The notes under the pieces were generated by a model that was not told where the DNA came from, did no database searches, and was given only the letters and a program-made list of their open reading frames with translations. A stretch of DNA of 64,000 bases, from contig NZ_CP054931.1 of assembly GCF_013364355.1 (NCBI RefSeq), positions 1,426,001 to 1,490,000 on the forward strand. Reading direction: 5' to 3'. Position 1 is the stretch's first letter. Each line of letters begins with the position of its first letter. Shown one piece after another: positions 9,211 to 17,283 of this stretch. This DNA is from Stenotrophomonas sp. NA06056 (GTDB lineage: Bacteria; Pseudomonadota; Gammaproteobacteria; Xanthomonadales; Xanthomonadaceae). The translations under genes and the position numbers were made by a program.

Positions 9211-9389
9211 GCGGAATGCCGGATGCAGCACCACGGAGCCATCGGTTCGCCGATGGTTCCGGTTTCAACGGCAATGGCCGGCCTCCGGGCCGGTCCATTG
9301 TCCAGACCATTGCCAGACAGGGGGCAATGGCCTGGGCGATGATTGCGGTGTCATCAACCACGTTTCCGTGGTTTTTTAAGACCGCACTT
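9211..9389. other. Hairpin-rich gap between receptor and GH144 gene
   Basis: Several stems follow the receptor stop. The one at 9235-9260 has 11 pairs (one G-T) around a TTCG tetraloop but lacks a good T run. A bulged stem spans about 9272-9301 and an 8-bp stem pairs 9306-9313 with 9323-9330. The stem at 9356-9373 is followed by T residues and is listed separately. The operator for the next gene begins at 9390. Confidence 0.6.
9356..9377 (+). terminator. Rho-independent terminator after the TonB receptor
   Basis: A 7-bp stem AACCACG/CGTGGTT with a TTTC loop runs into TTTTTT. It separates the receptor transcript from the downstream hydrolase operon, which then needs its own promoter; an operator lies 12 bp further on. 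Confidence 0.8.
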
Positions 9390-9403
9390 TGTAAACGATT
9401 TCA
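9390..9403 (+). promoter_or_regulatory. LacI-type operator before the GH144-ABC operon
   Basis: TGTAAACGATTTCA matches the operator at 4997-5010 when read on the opposite strand (TGAAATCGTTTACA against TGGAAACGCTTACA, 11 of 14 positions). It lies 54 bp before the GH144 start and just after a terminator, so it is placed to repress the operon 9457-18165. Confidence 0.75.
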
Positions 9404-9456
9404 GGTCATTGGACGTTATGCTCTTTCATCGATCAGCCCACCGGAGGAACCGCGCC

Positions 9457-11061
9457 ATGCAGGCACGCCATCTGATGACCGCCGCTGCGATGACCCTGGC
9501 CATCGCCGCCTGCAAACCGGCCCAGCAGGAGCCTGCCAAGCCGCGTCCGCCGGTGATCCTGATCGAGGCCGACGCACCGCCACGGCCGATGAAGCCCGAG
9601 CTGCCGCCGCTGTTCGATGACCTCGAACGCCGCACTTTCCAGTTCTTCTGGGATACCACCAACGAGATCAACGGCCTTACTCCGGACCGTTACCCGTCGC
9701 GGCCGTTTGCCAGCATCGCCTCGGTCGGCTTCGCCCTGACCGCCTATCCGATCGGCATCGAGAACGGCTGGGTCAGCCGCAACCAGGCGATCGACCGCAC
9801 CCTGACCACCCTGAAGTTCTTCCGCGACGTGCCGATGGGCCCGCAGCGCACCGGCAAGGCCGGTTACAAGGGTTTCTATTACCACTTCCTGGACATGCAG
9901 CAGGGCCGCCGCTACGACAGCTGGGTGGAACTGTCCTCGGTGGATACCGCGTTGCTGATGATGGGCGTTCTGTTCGCACAGTCGTACTACGACGGCGACG
10001 ATCCGCGCGAGAAGGAAATCCGGCAGATCGCCGACACCCTGTACAAGCAGGTCGACTGGCCGTGGCTGCAGCAGCGTGCGCCGCTGATCTCGATGGGCTG
10101 GTTCCCCGAGAACGGCTTCATCGACCATGACTGGATGGGCTACAACGAGGCGATGATGGTCTACATCCTTGCCCTGGGTTCGCCCAGCCATCCGGTGAGC
10201 CCGGATGCGTGGACGGTATGGACGCGGACCTACGACAACGACTGGGGTGTCTACCAGGGCCAGGAATACCTGTCCTTCGGCCCGTTGTTCGGCCACCAGT
10301 ACAGCCACGTCTGGATCGATTTCCGCGACATCCAGGATGCGTACATGCGCGAGCGTGGCAGCACCTACTTCCTCAACAGCCGCTCAGCCGCGCTGGCCCA
10401 GCGTGAGTACGCCATCGCCAATCCGATGAACTGGAAGGAGTACGGCGAGAACGTATGGGGCCTGACCGCCAGTGATGGTCCGCAGAACACCACCCAGGAA
10501 TACCGCGGCGAGCAGCGCCAGTTCCGCCATTACTCTTCGCGTGGCGCAGGCCTGCGCGAGAATTTCGATGACGGCACGATCGCGCCAACCGCCGCGATCT
10601 CCTCGGTCGTGTTCGCGCCCGAGGAAGTGATCCCGGCCACGCTGGAGATGCACAAGCGCTACGGCGACTACATCTACTCCAGCTATGGCTTCCTGGATTC
10701 GTTCAATCCCAGTTTCAACTACGACATCCCGATCAAGACCGGGCGCGTCGTGCCGGATCGCGGCTGGGTTGCCAGCGACTACATCGCGATCGACCAAGGG
10801 CCGATCCTGACCATGATCGCCAACTACCGCAACGACTTCGTCTGGGATGTGATGAAGAAGAATCCGTACATCCGCAAGGGCCTGGAACGGGCGGGCTTCA
10901 GTGGCGGCTGGCTGGCGCCGGAAGGTGAGTTCCAGCCGCTGGAGCTGCAGAAGGATGAAAAGGCCGCAGCAGCACGTGCGGTCGGTATCGCCGAATCACG
11001 TGCGGCTGCCGCGCAGGAACAGAAAAACAATGCCAACCGCAACACCGGTCAGGGGAAGTAA
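9457..11061 (+). CDS. GH144/glucoamylase-family lipoprotein (putative beta-1,2-glucanase)
   Basis: This is a predicted surface or periplasmic endo-glucanase. The 534-residue protein has a lipoprotein signal (AIAAC, Cys19), a Pro-rich linker, then one catalytic domain from about residue 50 to 500. Motifs of the Pfam glucoamylase-like/GH144 family are visible: RRTFQFFWDTTNEINGL near 57-73, SSVDTALLMMG near 162, HDWMGYNEAMMVYILALG from His224 and HVWIDFRDIQDAYM near 288. Characterised GH144 members cleave beta-1,2-glucan endolytically; that this member does the same is inference. GGAGGA lies 8 bp before the start. The C-terminal 35 residues are Ala/Gln/Asn-rich. It leads an operon with an ABC importer and a second glycosidase. 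Confidence 0.85.
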   Translation: MQARHLMTAAAMTLAIAACKPAQQEPAKPRPPVILIEADAPPRPMKPELPPLFDDLERRTFQFFWDTTNEINGLTPDRYPSRPFASIASVGFALTAYPIGIENGWVSRNQAIDRTLTTLKFFRDVPMGPQRTGKAGYKGFYYHFLDMQQGRRYDSWVELSSVDTALLMMGVLFAQSYYDGDDPREKEIRQIADTLYKQVDWPWLQQRAPLISMGWFPENGFIDHDWMGYNEAMMVYILALGSPSHPVSPDAWTVWTRTYDNDWGVYQGQEYLSFGPLFGHQYSHVWIDFRDIQDAYMRERGSTYFLNSRSAALAQREYAIANPMNWKEYGENVWGLTASDGPQNTTQEYRGEQRQFRHYSSRGAGLRENFDDGTIAPTAAISSVVFAPEEVIPATLEMHKRYGDYIYSSYGFLDSFNPSFNYDIPIKTGRVVPDRGWVASDYIAIDQGPILTMIANYRNDFVWDVMKKNPYIRKGLERAGFSGGWLAPEGEFQPLELQKDEKAAAARAVGIAESRAAAAQEQKNNANRNTGQGK

Positions 11062-11065
11062 CAAG

Positions 11066-12406
11066 GTGCACGACTGGAAACACCGCCTGCGACGCTGGGC
11101 ATTGCCTGCACTGGCCGCGCTGGTCATGGTTGGCTGCGCTCGCCCCGAGCAGGGCACCACTACCGTGCGATTCTGGGCGATGGGCCGCGAGGCCGAAGTG
11201 GTCAGCGAACTGATCCATGAATTCGAAGCGGAGAACCCCGGCATCAAGGTCGATGTGCAGAACATCCCCTGGACCGCCGCGCACGAGAAGCTGCTGACTG
11301 CGTTCGCCGCCGATGGTCTGCCCGACGTGTGCCAGCTCGGCAACACGTGGGTGCCCGAGTTCGCGGAACTCAACGCGCTGACCCCGTTGCAGCCGTTCGT
11401 GCAGCGCTCGACCGTGGTCGATCCGAAGGACTATTTCCAGGGCATCTGGGATACCAACGTGATCCACGACGAGCTGGTTGGCGTGCCGTGGTACGTCGAT
11501 ACCCGCCTGATCTATTACCGCAAGGACCTGCTGGCCAAGGCCGGCTTCGACCACCCGCCGCGCACCTGGGCCGAGTGGGACCAGCAGATGGCCGCGATCA
11601 AGAAGATGCAGGGCCCGAACCGCTATGCGGTGCTGATGCCGATCAACGAATTCGAGCAGCAGCTGTCGTTGGCCCTGCAGCAACCGGATCCGTTGCTGCG
11701 CGACGATGACACCCGTGGCAATTTCTCCAGCCCCGGTTTCCGCCGCACGCTTGGTTTCTACGCCAACATGTTCGAGCAGGGCTGGGCGCCGAAGATGTCC
11801 GAGACGCAGATCTCCAACGTCTGGGATGAATTCTTCCGCGGCTTCAATGTGTTCTACATCTCCGGCCCTTGGAACATCCGCGAGTTCAAGAAGCTGCAGC
11901 CGAAGGAACTGGAAGGGCAGTGGGGCACCGCCGCGCTGCCGGGTCCGGAGGGTCCGGGCGCGGGCATCGCTGGTGGCACCAGCCTGGTGATCTTCCGCAA
12001 GTCACAGCAGAAGGAGGCGTCGTGGAAGCTGATCGAGTTCCTGTCGCGCCCGGAAATCCAGGCGCGCTTCCATTCGATCATCGGTGACCTGCCGCCGCGC
12101 CGCAGCACCTGGAACGCGCCGTCGCTGGCCAACGATCCGCTTGCCGCCGCGTTCCGCGACCAGCTGGAGCGGGTCAAGCCGACCCCGAAGGTGCTCGAAT
12201 GGGAGCGCATCGTGCAGGAAATGCGCATCGTCACCGAACAGGTGGTGCGCGGTGGCCTGCCGCAGGACAAGGCCGTGGCCGAGCTGGACCAGCGCGTGGA
12301 CAAGGTGCTGGCCAAGCGCCGTTGGATGCATGAACAACAACGCCTGCAGCGCAGCGCACCCGCCCCGGGTTCGACCAGTGCAGTCGCGGCCGGGAGCCCG
12401 CAATGA
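11066..12406 (+). CDS. Sugar ABC transporter substrate-binding lipoprotein
   Basis: This captures a sugar or oligosaccharide for the two permeases that follow. The 446-residue protein has a lipoprotein signal (VMVGC, Cys near residue 23) and the family 1 extracellular solute-binding fold: TTVRFWAMGREAEVV at the mature N-terminus, ENPGIKVDVQNIPW, GLPDVCQLGNTWVPEF and FFRGFNVFYISGPWNIREF. The start is a GTG at 11066 with GGGGAAG upstream, 4 bp after the GH144 stop; an ATG at 11029 would overlap the GH144 gene. Its stop overlaps the first permease start (ATGA). Confidence 0.9.
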   Translation: MHDWKHRLRRWALPALAALVMVGCARPEQGTTTVRFWAMGREAEVVSELIHEFEAENPGIKVDVQNIPWTAAHEKLLTAFAADGLPDVCQLGNTWVPEFAELNALTPLQPFVQRSTVVDPKDYFQGIWDTNVIHDELVGVPWYVDTRLIYYRKDLLAKAGFDHPPRTWAEWDQQMAAIKKMQGPNRYAVLMPINEFEQQLSLALQQPDPLLRDDDTRGNFSSPGFRRTLGFYANMFEQGWAPKMSETQISNVWDEFFRGFNVFYISGPWNIREFKKLQPKELEGQWGTAALPGPEGPGAGIAGGTSLVIFRKSQQKEASWKLIEFLSRPEIQARFHSIIGDLPPRRSTWNAPSLANDPLAAAFRDQLERVKPTPKVLEWERIVQEMRIVTEQVVRGGLPQDKAVAELDQRVDKVLAKRRWMHEQQRLQRSAPAPGSTSAVAAGSPQ

Positions 12407-13284
12407 AACGTACTTCGCTTGCCGGCTGGATCTTTGCCGGTCCCTCGCTGATCGTGCTCGGCGTGTTCTTCGGCCTGCCGGTGGCCTCGGCGCTGGCGCT
12501 GAGCGTGACCGACTTCGACCTGTATGCGCTGGCTGACAGCAGCAACCTGCGCTTCGTGGGGCTTGGCAACTACATCGACCTGCTGCAGACCCCGATGTTC
12601 TGGAAGTCGCTGTGGAACACCACGTACTTCGTGGTGATCGGCGTGCCATTGTCGATCGGCGTGTCGCTGGGCGCGGCGATGCTGCTCAATGCCCCGGCCG
12701 CGCGCTTCAAGGCGTTGTTCCGCACCGCGCTGTTCGCCCCGGTGGTGACCACGCTGGTGGCGGTGGCGGTGATCTGGCGCTACCTGTTCCACACCAGCTA
12801 CGGCCTGGTGAACTATGGCCTGGGCCACCTCGGCATCAGCCCGATCGACTGGCTGGGCGACCCCAACTGGGCGATGCCGACCATCATGCTGTTCGCGGTG
12901 TGGAAGAACTTCGGCTACAACATGGTGATCTTCCTGGCTGGCCTGCAGGCGATCCCGCATGACCTGTACGAGGCGGCGCGCATCGACGGTGCTTCGCGCT
13001 GGAAGCAGTTCCTGCACATCACCCTGCCGATGCTCGGCCCGGTGCTGCTGGTGGTCGGGGTGATTACGGTGTCCGGCTATTTCCAGCTGTTCGCAGAGCC
13101 TTACGTGATGACCCGCGGCGACCCACTGCAGAGCACCGTCAGCGTGCTGTATTTCATGTTCGAGGAAGGCTTCAAGTGGTGGAACCTGGGACGCGCCTCG
13201 GCTGTGGCGTTCCTGCTGTTCCTGATCATCCTGGCGGTGACCACCGTGATGCTGCGCTTTGGCCGCAAGAGGCAGTTGGTATGA
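12403..13284 (+). CDS. Sugar ABC transporter permease (MalF/UgpA-type)
   Basis: This is an inner-membrane subunit of a carbohydrate importer. The 293-residue protein has six predicted membrane segments; the first is near residues 7-28 (WIFAGPSLIVLGVFFGLPVA). The EAA loop that contacts the ATPase is near 190 (YEAARIDGASRWKQFLHITL). It overlaps the upstream binding protein and the downstream permease by 4 bp each. No ATP-binding subunit is encoded here, so an MsiK/MalK-like ATPase from elsewhere must energise the system. Confidence 0.92.
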   Translation: MKRTSLAGWIFAGPSLIVLGVFFGLPVASALALSVTDFDLYALADSSNLRFVGLGNYIDLLQTPMFWKSLWNTTYFVVIGVPLSIGVSLGAAMLLNAPAARFKALFRTALFAPVVTTLVAVAVIWRYLFHTSYGLVNYGLGHLGISPIDWLGDPNWAMPTIMLFAVWKNFGYNMVIFLAGLQAIPHDLYEAARIDGASRWKQFLHITLPMLGPVLLVVGVITVSGYFQLFAEPYVMTRGDPLQSTVSVLYFMFEEGFKWWNLGRASAVAFLLFLIILAVTTVMLRFGRKRQLV

Positions 13285-14117
13285 GTCGTGAAATCGGCCA
13301 GTCACGCTGGCACCCATGGATGATCAACGGTGCGTTGCTGGTGCTGGCCCTGGTCAGCCTGGCACCGTTGCTGTGGATGCTCTCGGTCTCGTTCATGCCG
13401 CAGGGTGAGGCGACTCATTTTCCGCCGCCGCTGCTGCCGTCCAGCATCACCACGCACAACTACACGGAGCTGTTCGCGCGTACCGGCATGGGCGGCAACT
13501 TCGCCAACAGCCTGCTGGTCTCGCTGGCGATCACCCTTGGTTCGCTGCTGCTCAACACGATGGCCGGGTACGCGTTCGCCAAGCTCAATTTCGTCGGTCG
13601 TGAGCGCCTGTTCCAGGTGCTGATGGCCGCGCTGGTGATCCCGGCGCAGGTGGCGATGCTGCCGCTGTTCCTGCTGATGAAGCAGCTGGGCCTGGTCAAC
13701 AGCTTCGGCGGTGTGATCGTGCCGGCGCTGGCCAGCGTGTTCGGCATCTTCCTGGTGCGGCAGTACGCCCGCTCCATTCCCGATGAGCTGCTGGAAGCGG
13801 CGCGCATCGACGGGGCAGGGGAGCTGCGGATCTTCTTCCAGATCGTGCTGCCGATGCTGAAACCGGTGCTGGTGACGCTGGCGATCTTCACCTTCATGGG
13901 CGCCTGGAATGATTTCATGTGGCCCCTGATCGTGTTGACCGACCAGGAGCACTACACTTTGCCGGTGGCCCTGGCCACCCTCTCGCGCGAACACATCATG
14001 GACGTGGAAATGATGATGGCCGGCGCAGTGGTCACCGTGGTTCCGGTGCTGGCGCTGTTCCTTGTGCTGCAGCGGTACTACATCCAAGGATTGTTGCTGG
14101 GGAGCGTGAAGGGATGA
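13281..14117 (+). CDS. Sugar ABC transporter permease (MalG/UgpE-type)
   Basis: This is the second inner-membrane subunit of the importer, 278 residues with six predicted membrane helices. The EAA loop is near residue 170 (LEAARIDGAGELRIFFQIVL), followed by TFMGAWNDFMWPLIVL. The start at 13281 gives a 4-bp ATGA overlap with the first permease; an upstream extension would run deep into that gene. Its own stop overlaps the start of the discoidin-domain gene. Confidence 0.92.
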   Translation: MSREIGQSRWHPWMINGALLVLALVSLAPLLWMLSVSFMPQGEATHFPPPLLPSSITTHNYTELFARTGMGGNFANSLLVSLAITLGSLLLNTMAGYAFAKLNFVGRERLFQVLMAALVIPAQVAMLPLFLLMKQLGLVNSFGGVIVPALASVFGIFLVRQYARSIPDELLEAARIDGAGELRIFFQIVLPMLKPVLVTLAIFTFMGAWNDFMWPLIVLTDQEHYTLPVALATLSREHIMDVEMMMAGAVVTVVPVLALFLVLQRYYIQGLLLGSVKG

Positions 14118-17100
14118 AGCGTGCGATCGCCGTTGGACTGGGCCTGTTGTGGTCTTCCCTGGCGATCGCCGCACCACCGGCGCTGCCCGCGCCGAAGGTG
14201 CTGGATGATTTCGACGACATCAGCGCATGGAAGCTGGTGTTGTCCGACCAGGTCAGTGGCTCGCTGCGGCCCGTCAGTGGTGCCGGCGGTGGCCGCGCGC
14301 TGTGCCTGGATTACGACTTCCATGAGGTTTCCGGCTACGTCGGCATCCGCCGCCCGCTGAACATCGAGTACCCGGCCAACTACCGTTTCGGCTTCCAGAT
14401 GCGCGGTGATTCGCCAGCCAATGATTTGCAGTTCAAGCTGATCGACGCCAGCGGCGATAACGTGTGGTGGGTCAACCGTCCCGGCTATGCCTTCCCCAAG
14501 GCGTGGACGCCGGTGGAGTACCGCCGGCGGCAGATCGACAAGGCCTGGGGGCCATCGCCGGAGAAGGACATGACGCGCAGCGCGTCGATGGAATTCACGA
14601 TCTACAGCAAGGTCGGCGGCCGCGGTACCGTGTGCTTCGACAAGCTGACCCTGCAGGGCTTGCCTGCGCAGGATGATTCAGCGTTGCGGCCCTCGGTGAT
14701 CGCCGATACCGCAACCGCGCTGCAGGACCGGATGATCGACGGCAAGTCCGATACTTTCTGGATCAGTGGCGGGGTCAAGCAGCAGACCATCAGCCTGGAC
14801 CTGCACAAGAGCCGCGAGATCGGCGGTGCGGTGATCGACTGGCTGCCCAGCCTGGAAGCGAACCGCTACACCGTGCGTACCTCCGAGGATGGCCGTGACT
14901 GGCGAACCGTGCGTGAGGTGACTGCCGGTGCCGGAGGCCGCGACTGGCTGGCACTGCCCGACACCGATGCGCGCTACGTGCGGTTCGACCTGCAGGATGG
15001 GCCGAACTGGCGCTACGGCATCCGTGACATCACCCTGAAGCCTTTGGCCTTCGCTGCGACGCCCAATGCCTTCCTGTCCTCGGTGGCAGCTGACCTGCCG
15101 CGTGGCGCATTGCCGCGTGCCTACGTTGGCGAGCAGCCGTACTGGACCCTGCTTGGTCTGGACGGTGGCCAGGAGCAGGCATTGATCAGCGAGGACGGCG
15201 CACTGGAGCCAGCCAAGGGCAGCTTCAGCATCGAGCCGTTCATCCGCCTCGACGGCAAGCTGCTGGATTGGGCCGACGTTGCCATCACCCAGTCGCTGCA
15301 GGATCGCTACCTGCCGATCGCCACGGTCGACTGGGTGCACGAGAAGGCCGGCTTGTCGGTGACCAGCTTCGTGCAGGGCACGCCCGAACGCGCGCAGCTG
15401 ATCGGGCGCTACCGTTTGAGCAATCCGGACAAGGTCGCGCACGAATACACCCTGGCCCTGGCGATCCGCCCGTGGCAGGTCAATCCGCCCACCCAGTTCC
15501 TCAACACGGTGGGCGGCTTCAGCCGCATCGACAGTCTGGACGTGGGCGAGCAGCTGGTGCGCATCAACGGCGAGCCGCGGCTGTATCCCCTGCAGGTGCC
15601 GGACGCGCGCTTTGCCAGCAGCTTCGACGGCAAGCTGGATGCGATGCACCTGGCCAGTGGCAAGCTGCCCGGCACCACCGCCGTGAAGGACCCGACCGGT
15701 ATGGCGTCGGGTGCGCTGATGTACACGATCAAGCTCGAACCCGGGCAGAGCCGTGAGGTGGCGATCGTGCTGCCGCAGACCGGCAGCTGGGCGCCGCAGG
15801 CGCTGGATGCGGCCAAGGCGCAGCAGCAGGTCGCGGCGATGTGGCGTGACAAGCTGGGCGTGGTGACCCTGCAGGTGCCGGCTGCCGGCCAACCGCTGGT
15901 GGAGACCCTTCGCACGGCGGTGGCGCACATGCTGATCTCGCGCGTCGGCCCGCGCCTGCATCCGGGTACGCGCTCGTACGCGCGCAGCTGGATCCGCGAT
16001 GGCGCGATGATTTCCGAAGGCCTGCTGCGGATGGGCCGTAGCGATGCCGTGCGCGACTACGTGACCTGGTATGCGCCTTACCAGTTTGATAACGGCAAGG
16101 TGCCGTGCTGCGTCGATGCACGTGGCAGCGATCCGGTGCCCGAGAACGACAGCCACGGCGAGCTGATCTACAACATTGCCGAGTACGGCCGTTACACCGG
16201 CGACACCGCCTTCCTCGAACAGATGTGGCCGCACGTGCAGGGCGCCTTCAACTACATGGAGCAGCTGCGCACCAGCGAGCGCACCGATGAGAACCGGGCG
16301 CGCAATCCGGCCTTCTACGGGATGATGCCGGCCTCGATCAGTCACGAGGGCTATTCGGCCAAGCCGATGCACTCGTACTGGGACAACTTCTGGGCGCTGC
16401 GTGGTTACAAGGACGCCGCGCAGTTGGCGGCGCAGCTGGGCAAGGTCGAGGCGATGCAGATCAGCGAATCGCGTGACCAGTTCCGCGATGACCTGCAGGC
16501 CTCGCTGCTGTCGGCCATGCAGCAGCACCGCATCGACTACCTGCCGGGCTCGGCCGAGCTGGGTGATTTCGACGCCACTTCCACCACGATCGCGTTGGCA
16601 CCGGGTGGCGAGCAGGGGAGGTTGCCGCAGGAGGCGCTGGACGCGACCTTCCAGCGTTACTGGAACGAATTCGTCGCGCGCCGCGATGGCAAGCGCGAAT
16701 GGAAGGACTACACGCCGTACGAATGGCGCAACGTCGCTGCGTTCGTGCGCCTGGGCTGGCGTGAGCGTGCCTGGCAGGCCACCGAGTTCTTCTTCAAGGA
16801 TCGTGCGCCGCAGGCATGGAACCAGTGGGCAGAGGTGGTCTCGCGGACACCGCGCAAGCCGTTCTTTGTCGGTGACCTGCCGCATGCCTGGGTGGCATCG
16901 GACTTCGTCCGTTCGGCGCTGGACATGTTCGCCTACAACCGCGATGCGGATGAGGCGCTGGTACTCGCAGCAGGTATCCCGGTGTCGTGGCTGCAGGGCG
17001 ATGGCATCGCCGTGCAGGGCCTGCGTACGCCGCAGGGGCAACTCAACTATCGCCTGCAGCGCAGCGACAAGCAGCTGGTGCTGGACGTACAGCCCGGCCT

Positions 17101-17281
17101 GGTGCCCCCGGTCGGTGGCGTGGTGCTGCCATGGCCATATTCGGGCGAGCCGGGGCAGGCGACGGTCAATGGCGAAGCGGTGGAGTGGATCAACAACGAG
17201 CTGCATGTGCATCAGTTGCCGGCACGGGTCGAGATCGACGTGCCCAGCGCGGTGCGTCGCGCTGAGCGCAAGGGGCAGTAA
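14114..17281 (+). CDS. Secreted discoidin-domain protein with six-hairpin glycosidase-like barrel
   Basis: This is a predicted exported glycosidase of unknown specificity, 1055 residues. A signal peptide ends near AIAAPPAL (residue 20). Residues about 28-185 form a beta-rich, carbohydrate-binding-like domain (DDFDDISAWKLV). A discoidin/F5-8 type C domain is at about 190-315 (MIDGKSDTFWISGG, YVRFDLQDG). Then comes a beta-sandwich linker, and from about 590 to 940 an alpha/alpha barrel with SWIRDGAMISEGLLRMG near 622, HGELIYNIAEYGRYTGD near 681 and SYWDNFWALRGY near 754, features shared by GH15/GH37/GH63-type enzymes. The likely acids are Asp626 and acids of the 681 and 754 segments. It overlaps the permease gene by 4 bp, so it belongs to the glucan operon. 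I cannot place it in a numbered family. Confidence 0.8.
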   Translation: MKRAIAVGLGLLWSSLAIAAPPALPAPKVLDDFDDISAWKLVLSDQVSGSLRPVSGAGGGRALCLDYDFHEVSGYVGIRRPLNIEYPANYRFGFQMRGDSPANDLQFKLIDASGDNVWWVNRPGYAFPKAWTPVEYRRRQIDKAWGPSPEKDMTRSASMEFTIYSKVGGRGTVCFDKLTLQGLPAQDDSALRPSVIADTATALQDRMIDGKSDTFWISGGVKQQTISLDLHKSREIGGAVIDWLPSLEANRYTVRTSEDGRDWRTVREVTAGAGGRDWLALPDTDARYVRFDLQDGPNWRYGIRDITLKPLAFAATPNAFLSSVAADLPRGALPRAYVGEQPYWTLLGLDGGQEQALISEDGALEPAKGSFSIEPFIRLDGKLLDWADVAITQSLQDRYLPIATVDWVHEKAGLSVTSFVQGTPERAQLIGRYRLSNPDKVAHEYTLALAIRPWQVNPPTQFLNTVGGFSRIDSLDVGEQLVRINGEPRLYPLQVPDARFASSFDGKLDAMHLASGKLPGTTAVKDPTGMASGALMYTIKLEPGQSREVAIVLPQTGSWAPQALDAAKAQQQVAAMWRDKLGVVTLQVPAAGQPLVETLRTAVAHMLISRVGPRLHPGTRSYARSWIRDGAMISEGLLRMGRSDAVRDYVTWYAPYQFDNGKVPCCVDARGSDPVPENDSHGELIYNIAEYGRYTGDTAFLEQMWPHVQGAFNYMEQLRTSERTDENRARNPAFYGMMPASISHEGYSAKPMHSYWDNFWALRGYKDAAQLAAQLGKVEAMQISESRDQFRDDLQASLLSAMQQHRIDYLPGSAELGDFDATSTTIALAPGGEQGRLPQEALDATFQRYWNEFVARRDGKREWKDYTPYEWRNVAAFVRLGWRERAWQATEFFFKDRAPQAWNQWAEVVSRTPRKPFFVGDLPHAWVASDFVRSALDMFAYNRDADEALVLAAGIPVSWLQGDGIAVQGLRTPQGQLNYRLQRSDKQLVLDVQPGLVPPVGGVVLPWPYSGEPGQATVNGEAVEWINNELHVHQLPARVEIDVPSAVRRAERKGQ

Positions 17282-17283
17282 CC

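Noticed and set aside
5932..9234. Minus-strand open frame of 1100 codons opposite the TonB receptor
   Set aside because: High-GC third-position shadow; protein is low in Lys and shows no domains, while the receptor on the other strand is convincing.
9235..9260. TTCG-loop hairpin directly after the TonB receptor as the main terminator
   Set aside because: It lacks a T run; the hairpin at 9356-9377 is a better terminator, so this one is only noted within the gap.
14678..17212. Minus-strand frame of 844 codons opposite the discoidin-domain gene
   Set aside because: Antisense shadow with His/Arg/Gln-rich composition; no start site or motif.
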